A stretch of 64,000 nucleotides of DNA from Fulvimarina sp040239565 (GCF_040239565.1 NZ_JBEHWS010000008.1:62001-126000); one strand, 5' to 3'; positions 1 through 8,884 are shown, counted from the first letter of the stretch. Notes: generated by a model not told the origin, from the sequence alone. Numbers and translations: made by a program.

Positions 1-1470
1 TTGGCCTGTGGAGCTGGCACCGCTGGTCGTCGTCTTGTCGCGATCTGCCGGATCGGCGGACTGCCGAAGGACGACCCCGCCACTCGTCACCTCGAATTCC
101 TGACTGATGTGGTCGAAGTCGCTGTCGCGGACCTTCAGGATCGAGGCCCGATGCCGGACGGCATTGCCTTCGAGCGCGTAGTGAAGAAGAATAGAGTTGT
201 CGATCGTCCCGGACAGCTCCTGCGCTGCCAGCGTCTCCGGAAAGAAGAGCTGCGGGACCTCCCGCGTGAAGACGGTCGTGGCACCGAGTTCCTTCAGCAT
301 ATCGTTCAAAGCGCGCAGAAACGCGTTCAATCGAAGGTCCGATGGTGCCGATCCGACGAATGCGTTGATGCCGTCGACGAAAACCCGGCGGGCACCCGTT
401 GCCTCGACGGCACGAAGCAGTTGTTCGCCAAGGTCGTCGATGAGATTTTCGAGCGGTCGCTGCCACAGGATGGCGAGAGAGCCTTCGTCTGCCAGCTTTT
501 CCAGATCCATGCCGAGTGCTTTCGCCTTGCGGAACAGGCGGGAGGGCGTTTCGTAGAAGCCGAACAGCACGCCTTTCTCGTCGGGGCTCGACTCGCCAAT
601 GAACTGCAACCCGACCGTGGTCTTGCCGCTGCCGGTCGGACCAAGGAGGACGGTGGACGAAAATTCCGGAATGCCGCCGCGCATCATCTGGTCGAGCGCC
701 GCAATCCCGCTTGTCAGACGATGGATGGAGGCGTTTCCTGACTCCCCGATGGGAGCGATCGCTTCGAGCCTCGGATAAAGTTCGATACCCCTGTCGCAGA
801 TCCGAAACTCGTTTCGTCCACGAATGATTTCACCGCCGCGCTGCTTGTGGACGATAAGCGACCGGAGCGATCTCTCACCGCGGATCTCGTCGACAATTTC
901 GATCCAGCCATCGACCAGTGTGTATTCCGGAGACGACGCCGCCCGATCCTGATTGGTCAAGATCATGACCGTGGTGTTCGTCAGGGCCGCCTGCATCGAG
1001 AGTTCGTGGACGAAGAGCCTGAAATCATCGGCGTCCGCCGCCCGATCAGGATTTGAGGGTGCCGCGAAGAGGCCGTCGAGGATGACGACGGATGGCTTTC
1101 GTTTCCTCAGTTCCTGCAGGAGTGCGCGGCTGAGGGCGGCAAGTCCTTCGTCCCTGACGGTGGAATAGACGCTGGAATAAAAGACCTTTTCAGGCACCTG
1201 TTCCGGATCGAAGAACGAAAAGCCCTGCATATTCGCAAACATTCGCCCGAAGTTTTCGGCCAGCAATGTCAGGTAAAGAGCGTTTTCCCCGTTCTTGGCC
1301 TGCTGGTGGCAGATCTGATTGGCCATCACCGTCTTTCCCGCACCGGGCGGGCCCTGAACGATGTAGGCCGAGCCACGTATCAGGCCGCCGCCCAGAATGC
1401 GATTCAGACCGGTGATGCCCGTGTCCAGACGCTCGATCGATGCAATTTCCACGGAGGAAGACTCAATCAT
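1..1470 (-). CDS. KaiC-like double-domain RecA/RAD55 ATPase (3' end beyond window)
   Basis: Read on the minus strand from an ATG at 1470, the frame stays open for 490 codons to the window edge, so the C-terminus is missing. Two tandem RecA-like domains are visible: Walker A GPPGAGKT at residues 40-47 and a second, GPTGSGKTT, near residue 277, each followed by a hydrophobic Walker B strand (VVILDGL; RVFVDGI). This is the KaiC double-domain layout. The start overlaps the stop of the upstream HWE kinase by 8 bases, so the two are probably co-translated. Cyanobacterial KaiC is a clock ATPase; proteobacterial homologues paired with histidine kinases are mostly uncharacterised. The Glu-Glu pair usual after the first Walker A is not obvious here (TLLAEN instead). 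No KaiB is in view. The family call is firm; the role is unknown. Confidence 0.85.
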   Translation of the reverse strand, partial: MIESSSVEIASIERLDTGITGLNRILGGGLIRGSAYIVQGPPGAGKTVMANQICHQQAKNGENALYLTLLAENFGRMFANMQGFSFFDPEQVPEKVFYSSVYSTVRDEGLAALSRALLQELRKRKPSVVILDGLFAAPSNPDRAADADDFRLFVHELSMQAALTNTTVMILTNQDRAASSPEYTLVDGWIEIVDEIRGERSLRSLIVHKQRGGEIIRGRNEFRICDRGIELYPRLEAIAPIGESGNASIHRLTSGIAALDQMMRGGIPEFSSTVLLGPTGSGKTTVGLQFIGESSPDEKGVLFGFYETPSRLFRKAKALGMDLEKLADEGSLAILWQRPLENLIDDLGEQLLRAVEATGARRVFVDGINAFVGSAPSDLRLNAFLRALNDMLKELGATTVFTREVPQLFFPETLAAQELSGTIDNSILLHYALEGNAVRHRASILKVRDSDFDHISQEFEVTSGGVVLRQSADPADRDKTTTSGASSTGQ

Positions 1471-2890
1471 TGAGGGGGCTCGCTCTCTTGAAGCCGGTTT
1501 GATGCGAGGTTGGGACAGGCGGCAGAACCGCCTTGATCGTGCACACCAATCCCGTCGGGCGGTAGTCCGTGGTCACTGAATTTGCGTCCGCACCGAGGCC
1601 TCTCCTGATCAGCCTCGATCCGAAACCACGACGTTCGCTGAGCACAGGTGGTGGCCCGCCGAATTCGCTCCACACTATCTCTAAGGCTGTACCGGTGGGG
1701 ACATCGTGCGTTTCCCACCGAATATCGACGTATCCACCGGGACGCGACAGCGACCCGTATTTGACCGCATTGGTGGCGAGCTCGTGAACGAGCAGTGTCG
1801 CCGAAAGAACGATCGACGCCGATATGGTCAGTGGCGGACCTGATATCCTGAAGCTATCGGCCGATTCCATGTGAGGAAGAACGGCCGCCGCGATGGCTTC
1901 CCGAAAATCAGCCGAAATGAGATCGGCCTGCATCAGTGCATCCTGTGCCCTGCCAAGTGCGCGGAGCCTGGCCGAGAATTGCGCGATGGCTTCATCCTTG
2001 CTGGCCGCGCCCCGAAAGGTCTGCGTCGCAATAGCGCTCACGACCGCGAGAATGTTCTTGATGCGATGCTGGAGTTCGCGGGCGAGAATCTCCCGACGTT
2101 CCTCCGCCTGTTTTCGCTCGGTGATGTCGACCACGACCCCCGGTAACCGTCTGGGGCCACCCTCTGGACCGGGCACAAGGCCGCCGCGTGCAAGAACCCA
2201 TCGAATGGAGCCGTCCTTCTGTATGAGACGGTATTCGCACGAGAACGGTTCACCGCGATCGATCGTAGCGGCGAGCGCGAGGTCCAGTTTTTCCCTGTCA
2301 TCAGGATGGAGAGCACGGACGTAGTTTTCGCGGGCAACACCCTCGATCACGCGCTCCGGATCGACTGAATAGATGCGGGCGAAGTTCTCGTCAGCAAATA
2401 CGAGATCGGTCTCTACGTGGTAGTCCCAGACACCGACCATTCCGGACGCGGTGAGTGCCAATTGCAGGCGCTCTTCGCTTGTAGTCAATCGCTGCCTAGC
2501 TTCGAATTCGAACGTCTTATCGCTTGCGACGACAAGGAAGCCCGAGGCGTTTTCCGGGCCGTCGGCAGACAATGCGAATATCGAGCCTGTAACATAGGCC
2601 GAAGATCCGTCTTTCCGGCGAAACCAGCGCTCGAGCGACGCGGAATCGTCCGAGAGGACAGCCTCCATCTCTTCCTGAAGGGGGTGAGACGTCGATTGTT
2701 CGTCAATTGCAATCAGATCGACGGATCGATCGACAGCCTCGGACTCACTCCAGCCGAAGATGACTTCAGCACCGGAATTCCAGAAAGTAATGTTACCATC
2801 GATATCAGTCGCGAAAATCGCAAACTCAGACGACCTGTCTAGGATGGATGCGATGACGGCCGCACGTGAATCCGGAAAAAGCCTGAACAT
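1463..2890 (-). CDS. PAS-PAS HWE-family sensor histidine kinase
   Basis: A 475-residue soluble kinase with two PAS domains (about 10-125 and 135-260, the second ending in the PAC-like DITERKQ) and an HWE kinase core. The phospho-acceptor is His275 in ELQHRIKN, the ATP-binding Asn is in HELATNAVKYG (about 369-379), and the family W-x-E signature is WSE at about 407. There are no membrane segments, so it should sense a cytoplasmic cue or a PAS-bound ligand. It overlaps the KaiC-like gene downstream by 8 bases, which implies that the kinase and ATPase work together. It lies at the edge of the H4MPT gene region, and two more HWE kinases occur within 14 kb. Confidence 0.9.
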   Translation of the reverse strand: MFRLFPDSRAAVIASILDRSSEFAIFATDIDGNITFWNSGAEVIFGWSESEAVDRSVDLIAIDEQSTSHPLQEEMEAVLSDDSASLERWFRRKDGSSAYVTGSIFALSADGPENASGFLVVASDKTFEFEARQRLTTSEERLQLALTASGMVGVWDYHVETDLVFADENFARIYSVDPERVIEGVARENYVRALHPDDREKLDLALAATIDRGEPFSCEYRLIQKDGSIRWVLARGGLVPGPEGGPRRLPGVVVDITERKQAEERREILARELQHRIKNILAVVSAIATQTFRGAASKDEAIAQFSARLRALGRAQDALMQADLISADFREAIAAAVLPHMESADSFRISGPPLTISASIVLSATLLVHELATNAVKYGSLSRPGGYVDIRWETHDVPTGTALEIVWSEFGGPPPVLSERRGFGSRLIRRGLGADANSVTTDYRPTGLVCTIKAVLPPVPTSHQTGFKRASPLND

Positions 2891-3169
2891 CCAGAGCCAA
2901 TCCCCCGCCCTCCGATCCTTACACAGTCCTGTTATCTAACAAGGACTTGAGAAACAACCAACAATTCGGCTTATGAGCGAAATGTATATAACTCACTGTA
3001 GTTGGGTGCCGCATTCCTTGCCGCCTACTGTACCAGCTGCACAGGTGCTCCGACTGTCGCGCCCAAATTTCCGATTTGCGACTTGTTCAAACGCCGATTG
3101 AGAACCGAAATTGTTTTTGGATTTTAGCGATCGTTCTCATCAAGTAATGGTAGATCTTCACCTGACCAA

Positions 3170-3415
3170 ATCATTCGCAAAGACGCTGAGCGCACTCGCT
3201 AGCGCGGCCCTTCGAACAGTGGCTCACAAATCGGAGGGGCAGTCGATGACGTCGAAGACGTCGACGACGCCGCGGTCGAAGCGTGACGCCAAACGCTTGA
3301 GGAGGGGGCGGCTGGCGCCAGCGACGACCAGAGGCACTTCGCGGTGTTTCTTCGCGGGACACGACTTTGAACGTCACGTCGTGGATGGCGAATGCGATGT
3401 CGGCCGGTCTTATTC
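3170..3415 (-). pseudogene. Decayed copy of the 3' end of the MfnF-like C1 gene
   Basis: This stretch resembles the 3' part of the intact gene at 4317-5351, in the same orientation. On the minus strand it encodes AIHDVTFKVVSREE (intact: AIHDAALKVLSREE), then shifts frame to LVVAGASRPLLKRLASRFD (intact: LVVAGAGRPVLKRLASRLD), and meets a premature stop soon after CPSDL. The similarity stops near the position of the intact gene's end. The scar therefore has a frameshift, an early stop and no start. The intervening bases to the intact copy hold the proteasome-like gene. The rest of the gap 2891-3497 shows nothing else I can support. Confidence 0.8.
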
Positions 3416-3497
3416 ATTCGTTGGAAGACACGTCAGGGCTTTGACCGGCGAGCGATGAAAAGCTGGCGACGTCGCGCCCCAACACCGATACAAAATA

Positions 3498-4193
3498 TCA
3501 ATCGAAAATTTTCCCGATGGCGGTCTTTTCGGCTTCCTTCCATTGACGCACGACATCGCTCACCTGTTCGATTTCATCACCGTCGAGGTGGTGGGCGCCT
3601 TCTTCGTCTATGCGGCAAAGATTGAACGGTCCGCCGACGCTGGGCGAGGTGAGGTCGAGCGCCTGGAGGACCCTGAGGATCGCCGCGCAGCCGAATTCCA
3701 GCGATCGCTTGGCAAGGTGGAAGTGGGACAGAAGCGAGCCGGCCTGCTGGGCCATGGGCGCTCCGCTGCCGATCGCGTGGAAGCCGATATCGGCATAGTG
3801 CCCGATCATGCCCGAAGGCGTGATCTCCGTGATCCACGGCTCGCCGTCGCGCCATCCGGCCGCCATGACATAGGCCGATGGCGTTCCGCCGCCGTCCTCG
3901 CCCGGAATGTCCGGGATGAACGTATCGTAGTGGTGGCGGAGGATCGGGAGGACCTGTTCCTGCAGGGCGCGCCCTATATCGGGTGCTTCGAGGATCGCCG
4001 CGCTGTTTTCGTTGAAACGACGCTCCACGTCGGTCAGCACCGCGCGCGATCCGCTGCCGCCCCAGGCCGCGAGTTCGCCCAAGGGATGAAGCTTGTCGGC
4101 GGGATAGGTCATGTCCCGCCCCTTGTCCGTGATCTGCGAGTCCGAGCCGAGCACGACTCCGTTTCGGCAGACGGTGGCAAGCACGACGGTCAT
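3498..4193 (-). CDS. Proteasome beta-like Ntn hydrolase
   Basis: I place the start at the ATG at 4193 because AAGGA sits eight bases upstream and because it puts Thr directly after Met. After Met removal the protein begins TVVLATVCRNGVVLGSDSQ, and Thr1, Asp17 and Lys33 all fall exactly where 20S proteasome beta subunits and HslV carry their catalytic residues. GSGSRAVLTDVERRF matches the following strand-helix. The length, 231 residues, suits a self-assembling beta-type peptidase. No HslU-type ATPase or Anbu operon partner is adjacent. It sits between the MfnF-like gene and a decayed copy of that gene's 3' end, so it looks like an insertion into the C1 cluster. Its substrate is unknown. Confidence 0.8.
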   Translation of the reverse strand: MTVVLATVCRNGVVLGSDSQITDKGRDMTYPADKLHPLGELAAWGGSGSRAVLTDVERRFNENSAAILEAPDIGRALQEQVLPILRHHYDTFIPDIPGEDGGGTPSAYVMAAGWRDGEPWITEITPSGMIGHYADIGFHAIGSGAPMAQQAGSLLSHFHLAKRSLEFGCAAILRVLQALDLTSPSVGGPFNLCRIDEEGAHHLDGDEIEQVSDVVRQWKEAEKTAIGKIFD

Positions 4194-4316
4194 GGTGCGA
4201 TCCTTTGAAGGTTGGGACACCTGTGCGTTGCCGAACTTTTGTCCACGATAGTCAGGCTGGGATGCAGCTTGAGGGCTTAACGGCCTCAACGCCTGTTGGC
4301 TGCCGTTCTTTAGGTT

Positions 4317-5351
4317 TTATTTATGCCCCGCGTTCGCCAACACACTCAGCGCACTCGCCGGTGCCGACCTCAGCACCGCGTCGCGCAGGTCGGAGTGGCA
4401 ATCGACAAGGTCCGAAAAATCGACGACGCCGCGGTCCAGCCTTGAGGCGAGACGCTTAAGGACCGGGCGGCCGGCGCCGGCGACGACGAGGGGCGCATCG
4501 TCGGTGATCTCCTCGCGGGAGAGGACCTTGAGGGCGGCATCGTGGATGGCGCGGACCTGGGCTTCGGCGAAGGCGTGGGCGAGCCATTCCCAGGCGCCGT
4601 CTCGGGCATCCGCCGTATCCATGCCGATCATCCGCGCGATGCGCCGGCGCGAGCCTTCGAGGTTCTTGTCGCCGTTGTCTGCCGCATCGTGCAGGTCGTC
4701 GTCTTCATCGAGATTGCCGATGACGCGCTGGACATCGGCCATGGTGGCGAAGAACTCGTTCATGACCGGGATCGTGCGGCCGACGAAGGGGACTTCTCGG
4801 GCGACCGCCATCAGGGCCGTGCGGGTATAACCCTGATAGACGAGCTCGCCGGAGGCGAGGCGATCGCGATCCGTATGGCCCTTGGAGGCGTGGACGATGC
4901 CGTCCGCGATGGGCACGAGATCGGTCGTCGTCGAGCCCATGTCCATGAAGAGGGCTTCCTCGATGTGCTTGGCGGCGAGGGACGCGCTGGCGTGCCAGTT
5001 GGCGGACGCGATGTCGAAGGTGTTGGAGCGGGCATCGCCCAAGGAGAGGAAACCCGCCGCCCCGCCATAAAGCCGGATATCGCCCGAAAGGCGCTCGCCC
5101 ATGACGCGGGCGATCTTTTCGACGCCCTGGCGGCGGGAGGGGAAGACATCGGCGACTTCGCCCGTCATGGTGATGGCGTGGCGATCGACGGGGCCGGCTT
5201 CCTCCTCGATGAGGTCGACGGCGGCTTCGAGGCTCTCGAAATCCTTCCAGATCGGCGTTACCTTCTGCCAGACCTTGACCACACGGTCGTCCTCGGCGAG
5301 GGCCGCCTTGAGGTGCGCGCCGCCGATATCCCAACCCAATGCCCGTGCCAT
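4317..5351 (-). CDS. H4MPT-linked C1 pathway protein, hydantoinase/oxoprolinase-like (MfnF-like)
   Basis: A 344-residue protein of the ASKHA fold: the N-terminal phosphate loop is GWDIGGAHLKAAL (residues 6-18), and the second is FMDMGSTTTDLVP. It matches the family found only in organisms with H4MPT/methanofuran C1 transfer (TIGR03123 type). The characterised archaeal member, MfnF, joins the furan and tyramine-glutamate halves of methanofuran, so a role in making methylofuran is likely but inferred. The start is ATG 5351, 77 bp from the divergent HisA-like gene, so the two may share a promoter region. A decayed second copy of its 3' end lies at 3170-3415. Confidence 0.85.
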   Translation of the reverse strand: MARALGWDIGGAHLKAALAEDDRVVKVWQKVTPIWKDFESLEAAVDLIEEEAGPVDRHAITMTGEVADVFPSRRQGVEKIARVMGERLSGDIRLYGGAAGFLSLGDARSNTFDIASANWHASASLAAKHIEEALFMDMGSTTTDLVPIADGIVHASKGHTDRDRLASGELVYQGYTRTALMAVAREVPFVGRTIPVMNEFFATMADVQRVIGNLDEDDDLHDAADNGDKNLEGSRRRIARMIGMDTADARDGAWEWLAHAFAEAQVRAIHDAALKVLSREEITDDAPLVVAGAGRPVLKRLASRLDRGVVDFSDLVDCHSDLRDAVLRSAPASALSVLANAGHK

Positions 5352-5428
5352 GAAATGCCCCGATCGCGATTCGAACTGGAGCGCGTCATAGCATTGTGTG
5401 CGGCGAATGACAGGGGAATGAACCCGCC

Positions 5429-6115
5429 ATGCAGCTGATCCCGGTGCTCGACGTGATGAATGGCGAGGTCGTGCGAGGGCAGGGCGGGCGGCGCGAGAGC
5501 TATCGGCCGATTAAGACGCCGCTTGCGGAGAGCGCCGAGCCGGTGGCGGTGGCGCGGGGGCTGATCGGGGCGACGGGGGCGGGGGTGATGTATGTCGCCG
5601 ATCTCGACGCGATCACGGGCGGGGCGGCGCAGGTGGCGGTATTGCGGCGGCTAGCGGAGGCGCTGCCGGAGGTGACGTTCTGGGTGGATGCGGGGTTTCA
5701 GACGGTGGCTGCGGCGGAGGCGCTGATCGGGGAGGTCGGGGCCGAGCCGTGGCGGATCGTGCCGGTGTTCGGGACGGAGACGTTGGCCGAGGGCGAGGCG
5801 CTGGCGGGGATGGATGCGGCGGTGCTCTCGCTCGACTTCGGGGCAGAGGGCTATCGCGGCTCGCGGGCGCTGCTGGAGGATGTGAGCGGCTGGCCGAACG
5901 ACGTGGTGGTGATGTCGCTCACGGCGGTCGGCTCGGGCGGCGGGCCGGATTTTTCGCGGCTGGAGGAGATCGTGGCGCGGGCCGGGGGGCGGCGGGTGCA
6001 CGCGGCCGGAGGTGTGCGGGGCGATATCGATCTCGATGCGCTTGCCGCGATGGGCGTTGCCGGGGCGCTGGTCGCGAGCGCGATCCATGACGGGCGGATC
6101 GCGCGGCGGGGATAG
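5429..6115 (+). CDS. HisA/HisF-like (beta/alpha)8-barrel protein of the C1 cluster
   Basis: A 228-residue protein that opens with the HisA/HisF signature MQLIPVLDVMNGEVVRGQ and continues with a barrel: MYVADLDAITGG as strand 2, VMSLTAVGSGGGPDF and AAGGVRGDIDLDAL towards the C-terminal phosphate site. Homologues of this type sit in the H4MPT clusters of methylotrophs, separate from histidine operons, and no his genes are near. It is therefore more likely a cofactor-biosynthesis or C1-associated enzyme than the histidine isomerase. Its substrate is not known. An AGGGGA lies upstream of ATG 5429. The gene is strikingly GC-rich, with runs of gcg/ggg codons. Confidence 0.8.
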   Translation: MQLIPVLDVMNGEVVRGQGGRRESYRPIKTPLAESAEPVAVARGLIGATGAGVMYVADLDAITGGAAQVAVLRRLAEALPEVTFWVDAGFQTVAAAEALIGEVGAEPWRIVPVFGTETLAEGEALAGMDAAVLSLDFGAEGYRGSRALLEDVSGWPNDVVVMSLTAVGSGGGPDFSRLEEIVARAGGRRVHAAGGVRGDIDLDALAAMGVAGALVASAIHDGRIARRG

Positions 6116-6154
6116 AAGTCCCGGGGGAGCAAGGCGAACGGCGGCCGGCCAAAG

Positions 6155-6180
6155 AAAAAGGAGCCTTTCGGCCCCTTTTT
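6155..6180. terminator. Bidirectional rho-independent terminator between converging genes
   Basis: A-run, GGAGCC, TTTC loop, GGCCCC, T-run: an 11-bp stem (one mismatch) with A and T tracts on both sides, lying between the ends of the converging HisA-like and fae genes. It can stop transcription from either direction. Confidence 0.8.
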
Positions 6181-6304
6181 CCTTCGATGTTTTGCGTCCG
6201 CGAGAGCGGCGCCCGGTTTATTGGAAACCGAATTTGGCGGCCAATCGCCGGAGAAGTCCACCGGACATCGCCGATTCTTCCTCTCCCCCGGGATGGTCTC
6301 TTGT

Positions 6305-6814
6305 CTAAGCGCCGGCGAACGGATGCTCGGCGGAACCCTTCTTGGAGACGACTTCCTGCGCGGTCGGCGTACCCTTGATGGCGCGCTCGATGGACTCCAT
6401 CGTGGCCTGGTAGTTGTAGTCGCGGATCTTGGCGTCGTCCTCGGCTTCCCAGTGGATGAAGACACCGACGCAGATGTAGAGATCGTCGGCTTCATCTGCC
6501 GGGATGATGCCCTTTTCGACCGAGTCGGCGACGGCGCGCGCGACGGCGGTCTGGGCCGGGCCGAACATCTGGACAGCCTGCTTGGCGCCCTTGATGGTGA
6601 CCTTGTTGAACATCACGGTGTTCGGCTTGGTCGGCAGGTTCGGCGCGACGACCGCGAGGAGCGTCGTGAAGCCGTCCTTGTTGTTCGTCAGCGAGTGGCA
6701 GAAAGCCGACTCGGCGGCCGAACCGCGGGGGCCGATGATGAGGTCGATGTGTGCGACTTCGTTACCGTCGCCGACGAGCGACTCGCCGACCATGACCTTA
6801 TTGATGGTTGCCAT
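6305..6814 (-). CDS. fae: Formaldehyde-activating enzyme
   Basis: Condenses formaldehyde with H4MPT to give methylene-H4MPT, the first step of cytoplasmic formaldehyde oxidation. The 169-residue sequence matches the family throughout: VGDGNEVAHIDLIIGPRGSA near the N-terminus (containing the conserved catalytic His), LLAVVAPNLPTKPNTVMFNK, QMFGPAQTAVA and GVFIHWEAEDDAKI. The start is ATG 6814, preceded by a strong AGGAGG with eight-base spacing; an upstream TTG in frame is less likely. The gene follows the CitG-like gene on the same strand with a 241-bp gap, so it probably has its own promoter. It ends at a shared terminator. Confidence 0.97.
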   Translation of the reverse strand: MATINKVMVGESLVGDGNEVAHIDLIIGPRGSAAESAFCHSLTNNKDGFTTLLAVVAPNLPTKPNTVMFNKVTIKGAKQAVQMFGPAQTAVARAVADSVEKGIIPADEADDLYICVGVFIHWEAEDDAKIRDYNYQATMESIERAIKGTPTAQEVVSKKGSAEHPFAGA

Positions 6815-7055
6815 GAGCAATTCCTCCTGTTGTTCGGTCCCACCGGTTGCGTTCCAGTCGGACCTCGAAAATGTCTGTTACCGGGATATGAGATAGCCTA
6901 CTTACCTGCCTCAACAAGCCGTATCGGCCATCTCCTCCCGGCCGATGGACTGCGAGAAGCAATCCATCCTCACGGCTACCCTTGTTGGCGGCATCCCATA
7001 ACGAGACCGGTTAGCCGGATAGCGCCGTTGTCACATGGACCTCGACGGCGCGCAG

Positions 7056-7958
7056 TCAATCATCGCGGGGGCTGTTCCGCAAGTGAGCGGGAAAAAAAGC
7101 CGATTGCGAGAGGTCAATAGCGAAGAGTGTCGCAACGGTGAGGTCGGCGGAAGTGCCTGGATTCAAACCCTCCTCCTTCAATTCGGCGTCGAGCCGAAGG
7201 GCTTTTGCGGCGATCTCTTCGGGGGGCGAAGTAGGGGTGATCGTCGCTGCAAACCGGGCGAATCGCGCGCGGACGGCTTCGGCGCGCTCGGGCCCGAATT
7301 TGCGGCCGATATGGGAGTCGGCGAAGCGTGCGGTATAGGCGAGGTAGATCGCGAAGGCCGGCCCCAGGGCATATCCAAGGATCGCCTTGTGTACGGCAGC
7401 GGGTGCGGTGACGCCGATTGCGAAGATGTCCGAGAAGTCTGTCGCGTATTGATGCGCGATGCGATCCTTCTCGGCGGAAAGGCGCATGGCTTCGATCAGC
7501 GGAATACTCGGGGCTTTGCGGACATCGTGTGCATCGTCCTCGCCGAGGCCGCCGGGGGATGCGTGAGCGATGGCGGCGAAGACGTCGACGGTGTCTTCCT
7601 CGGTAAGGGTGGTAAGGACCGTGTGGAGCGCCTCTCGCAGAGCCTCGGGGCCGGAGCCGACCATGGTTTCGGCGGCGCGGGCGAGCGGGGCTGCGAGGAG
7701 GAGGATGCCGAGATTGGCGTTGCAGCCGGCGGCGGCGAAGCTGGTTCGGGTGGCATCGAGAATGCGGCGGCCGACGAGCCGGGACGGATCGGCGATAATC
7801 GGGGCGGCGGCAAGGGCGGCGCGCTCGAAGGTTTCGGCGTCCATGTCGTGGCCGGGCGCGTGGATGTGGACATTGCCCGGCTTGATGGCGGCGAGTTCCG
7901 CGCGGCAGGCTTTCAGAAAGGCCGCCTCGATCGCGCCTGGTGTCTCGAAAGGGCTCAT
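7056..7958 (-). CDS. CitG-like (triphosphoribosyl-dephospho-CoA synthase family) protein of the H4MPT cluster
   Basis: A 300-residue protein with the family features KPGNVHIHAPGHDM near the N-terminus (residues 26-39), GCNANLGILLLAAPLA, and SPGGLGEDDAHDV. CitG proper makes the citrate lyase prosthetic group precursor, but there are no citrate lyase genes here. This variant is a regular member of methylotroph H4MPT clusters (the 'orf7' of the Methylorubrum cluster) and probably acts in making the pterin or furan cofactor. Its ATG overlaps the RimK-like stop (ATGA), so the two are translationally coupled. Confidence 0.82.
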   Translation of the reverse strand: MSPFETPGAIEAAFLKACRAELAAIKPGNVHIHAPGHDMDAETFERAALAAAPIIADPSRLVGRRILDATRTSFAAAGCNANLGILLLAAPLARAAETMVGSGPEALREALHTVLTTLTEEDTVDVFAAIAHASPGGLGEDDAHDVRKAPSIPLIEAMRLSAEKDRIAHQYATDFSDIFAIGVTAPAAVHKAILGYALGPAFAIYLAYTARFADSHIGRKFGPERAEAVRARFARFAATITPTSPPEEIAAKALRLDAELKEEGLNPGTSADLTVATLFAIDLSQSAFFPAHLRNSPRDD

Positions 7959-8884
7959 ACCGCGCGTGGCAGAGCGATATCCGCGCCCGTCTGCCTTTCA
8001 CAAGCACCGTCGAGGCGCGAGAGGAGGTCTTCGGCGCGGGTGCGGGCGATATCGAGCGGGACGACGCGCGAAAGGCCGGTCCAGGCGGGCATGGAGTTTA
8101 CCTCGATGAGCTGGATCGCGCCGTCGGCGTCGCGCAGGAGATCGACGCCGCAGAAATCGGCTTCGACGGCCTTGGCCGCCGCGACGGCGAGGGCGCTCAT
8201 CGCCTCGTCCGGCTCCATGGGCAGGGCGATCGCGCCCTGCTTAATGTTGGTGATCCAGTTCGCCGCCTCCCGGCGCATCCCGGCGATCGCCTTGCCGTTG
8301 GAGACGAGGATGCGGAAATCGGTCCACCGCTCACCGACTGCTTTGCCCGCGAATTCCTGAAGATAGTAGACGCCGCCGGCAATCTCTTCGGGTGGCGGCA
8401 GATCGTCCGGAGAGCGGAGCAGCTTGAGCCCCTTGCCCTGGCTGCCGAAGAGCGGCTTGAGCACGAGGGGGCCGGATGTCGTCTCGATCGCTTCAAGCGC
8501 CTGCTCTCGTTTCTCGACGCAGAACGAGCGCGGGCTCGGCAGGCCTGCGGCCTTGAGGCGAAAGCTCGTCGCGGCCTTGTCGACGCAGAACTCGATCGCG
8601 CGCGCGGAGTTGGAGACGGGTATGCCAAGGCCTTCGAGCGCGTGGAGAATGCCGAGGCGGCGCGTCACGCCCTCGAACGTGCCGCCGTCCATGGTGCGCA
8701 CGCAGACCGCGTCCGGCAGATCGCCGTCGAAGCCGGGTATGGCGAAGCCGGAGGGCGAGCCGGTGTCGAAGGCGATGTCGGCGAGCTTGGCGAAGGACGC
8801 GCTTGCCCCGCACGCCTCGAACGCCGCCTTCATCTGCCGTGCATGGCGGTCGAGATTGGCGGTGACGACGAGGATGCGGGGCAT
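7955..8884 (-). CDS. RimK-like ATP-grasp alpha-L-glutamate ligase of the C1 cluster
   Basis: A 309-residue ATP-grasp enzyme: an N-terminal pre-ATP domain (MPRILVVTANLDRHARQMK), then LVLKPLFGSQGKGLKLL (ATP-binding loop), then GVDLLRDADGAIQLIEVNS with the Mg-binding Glu and Asn of the RimK/MptN/CofF group. Such enzymes add glutamate to pterin or furan cofactors; methylofuran of Methylorubrum carries a polyglutamate chain, so this is a plausible but unproven job. The start, ATG 8884, has no clear Shine-Dalgarno site. A decayed copy of the first 40 or so codons plus about 120 bp of upstream sequence lies at 13830-14065. Confidence 0.83.
   Translation of the reverse strand: MPRILVVTANLDRHARQMKAAFEACGASASFAKLADIAFDTGSPSGFAIPGFDGDLPDAVCVRTMDGGTFEGVTRRLGILHALEGLGIPVSNSARAIEFCVDKAATSFRLKAAGLPSPRSFCVEKREQALEAIETTSGPLVLKPLFGSQGKGLKLLRSPDDLPPPEEIAGGVYYLQEFAGKAVGERWTDFRILVSNGKAIAGMRREAANWITNIKQGAIALPMEPDEAMSALAVAAAKAVEADFCGVDLLRDADGAIQLIEVNSMPAWTGLSRVVPLDIARTRAEDLLSRLDGACERQTGADIALPRAV

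Noticed and set aside
3111..3458. 115-residue plus-strand frame
   Set aside because: The DNA is explained by the decayed MfnF-like copy on the other strand.
7035..8360. 441-residue plus-strand frame across the CitG-like and RimK-like genes
   Set aside because: Runs antisense through two recognised genes.
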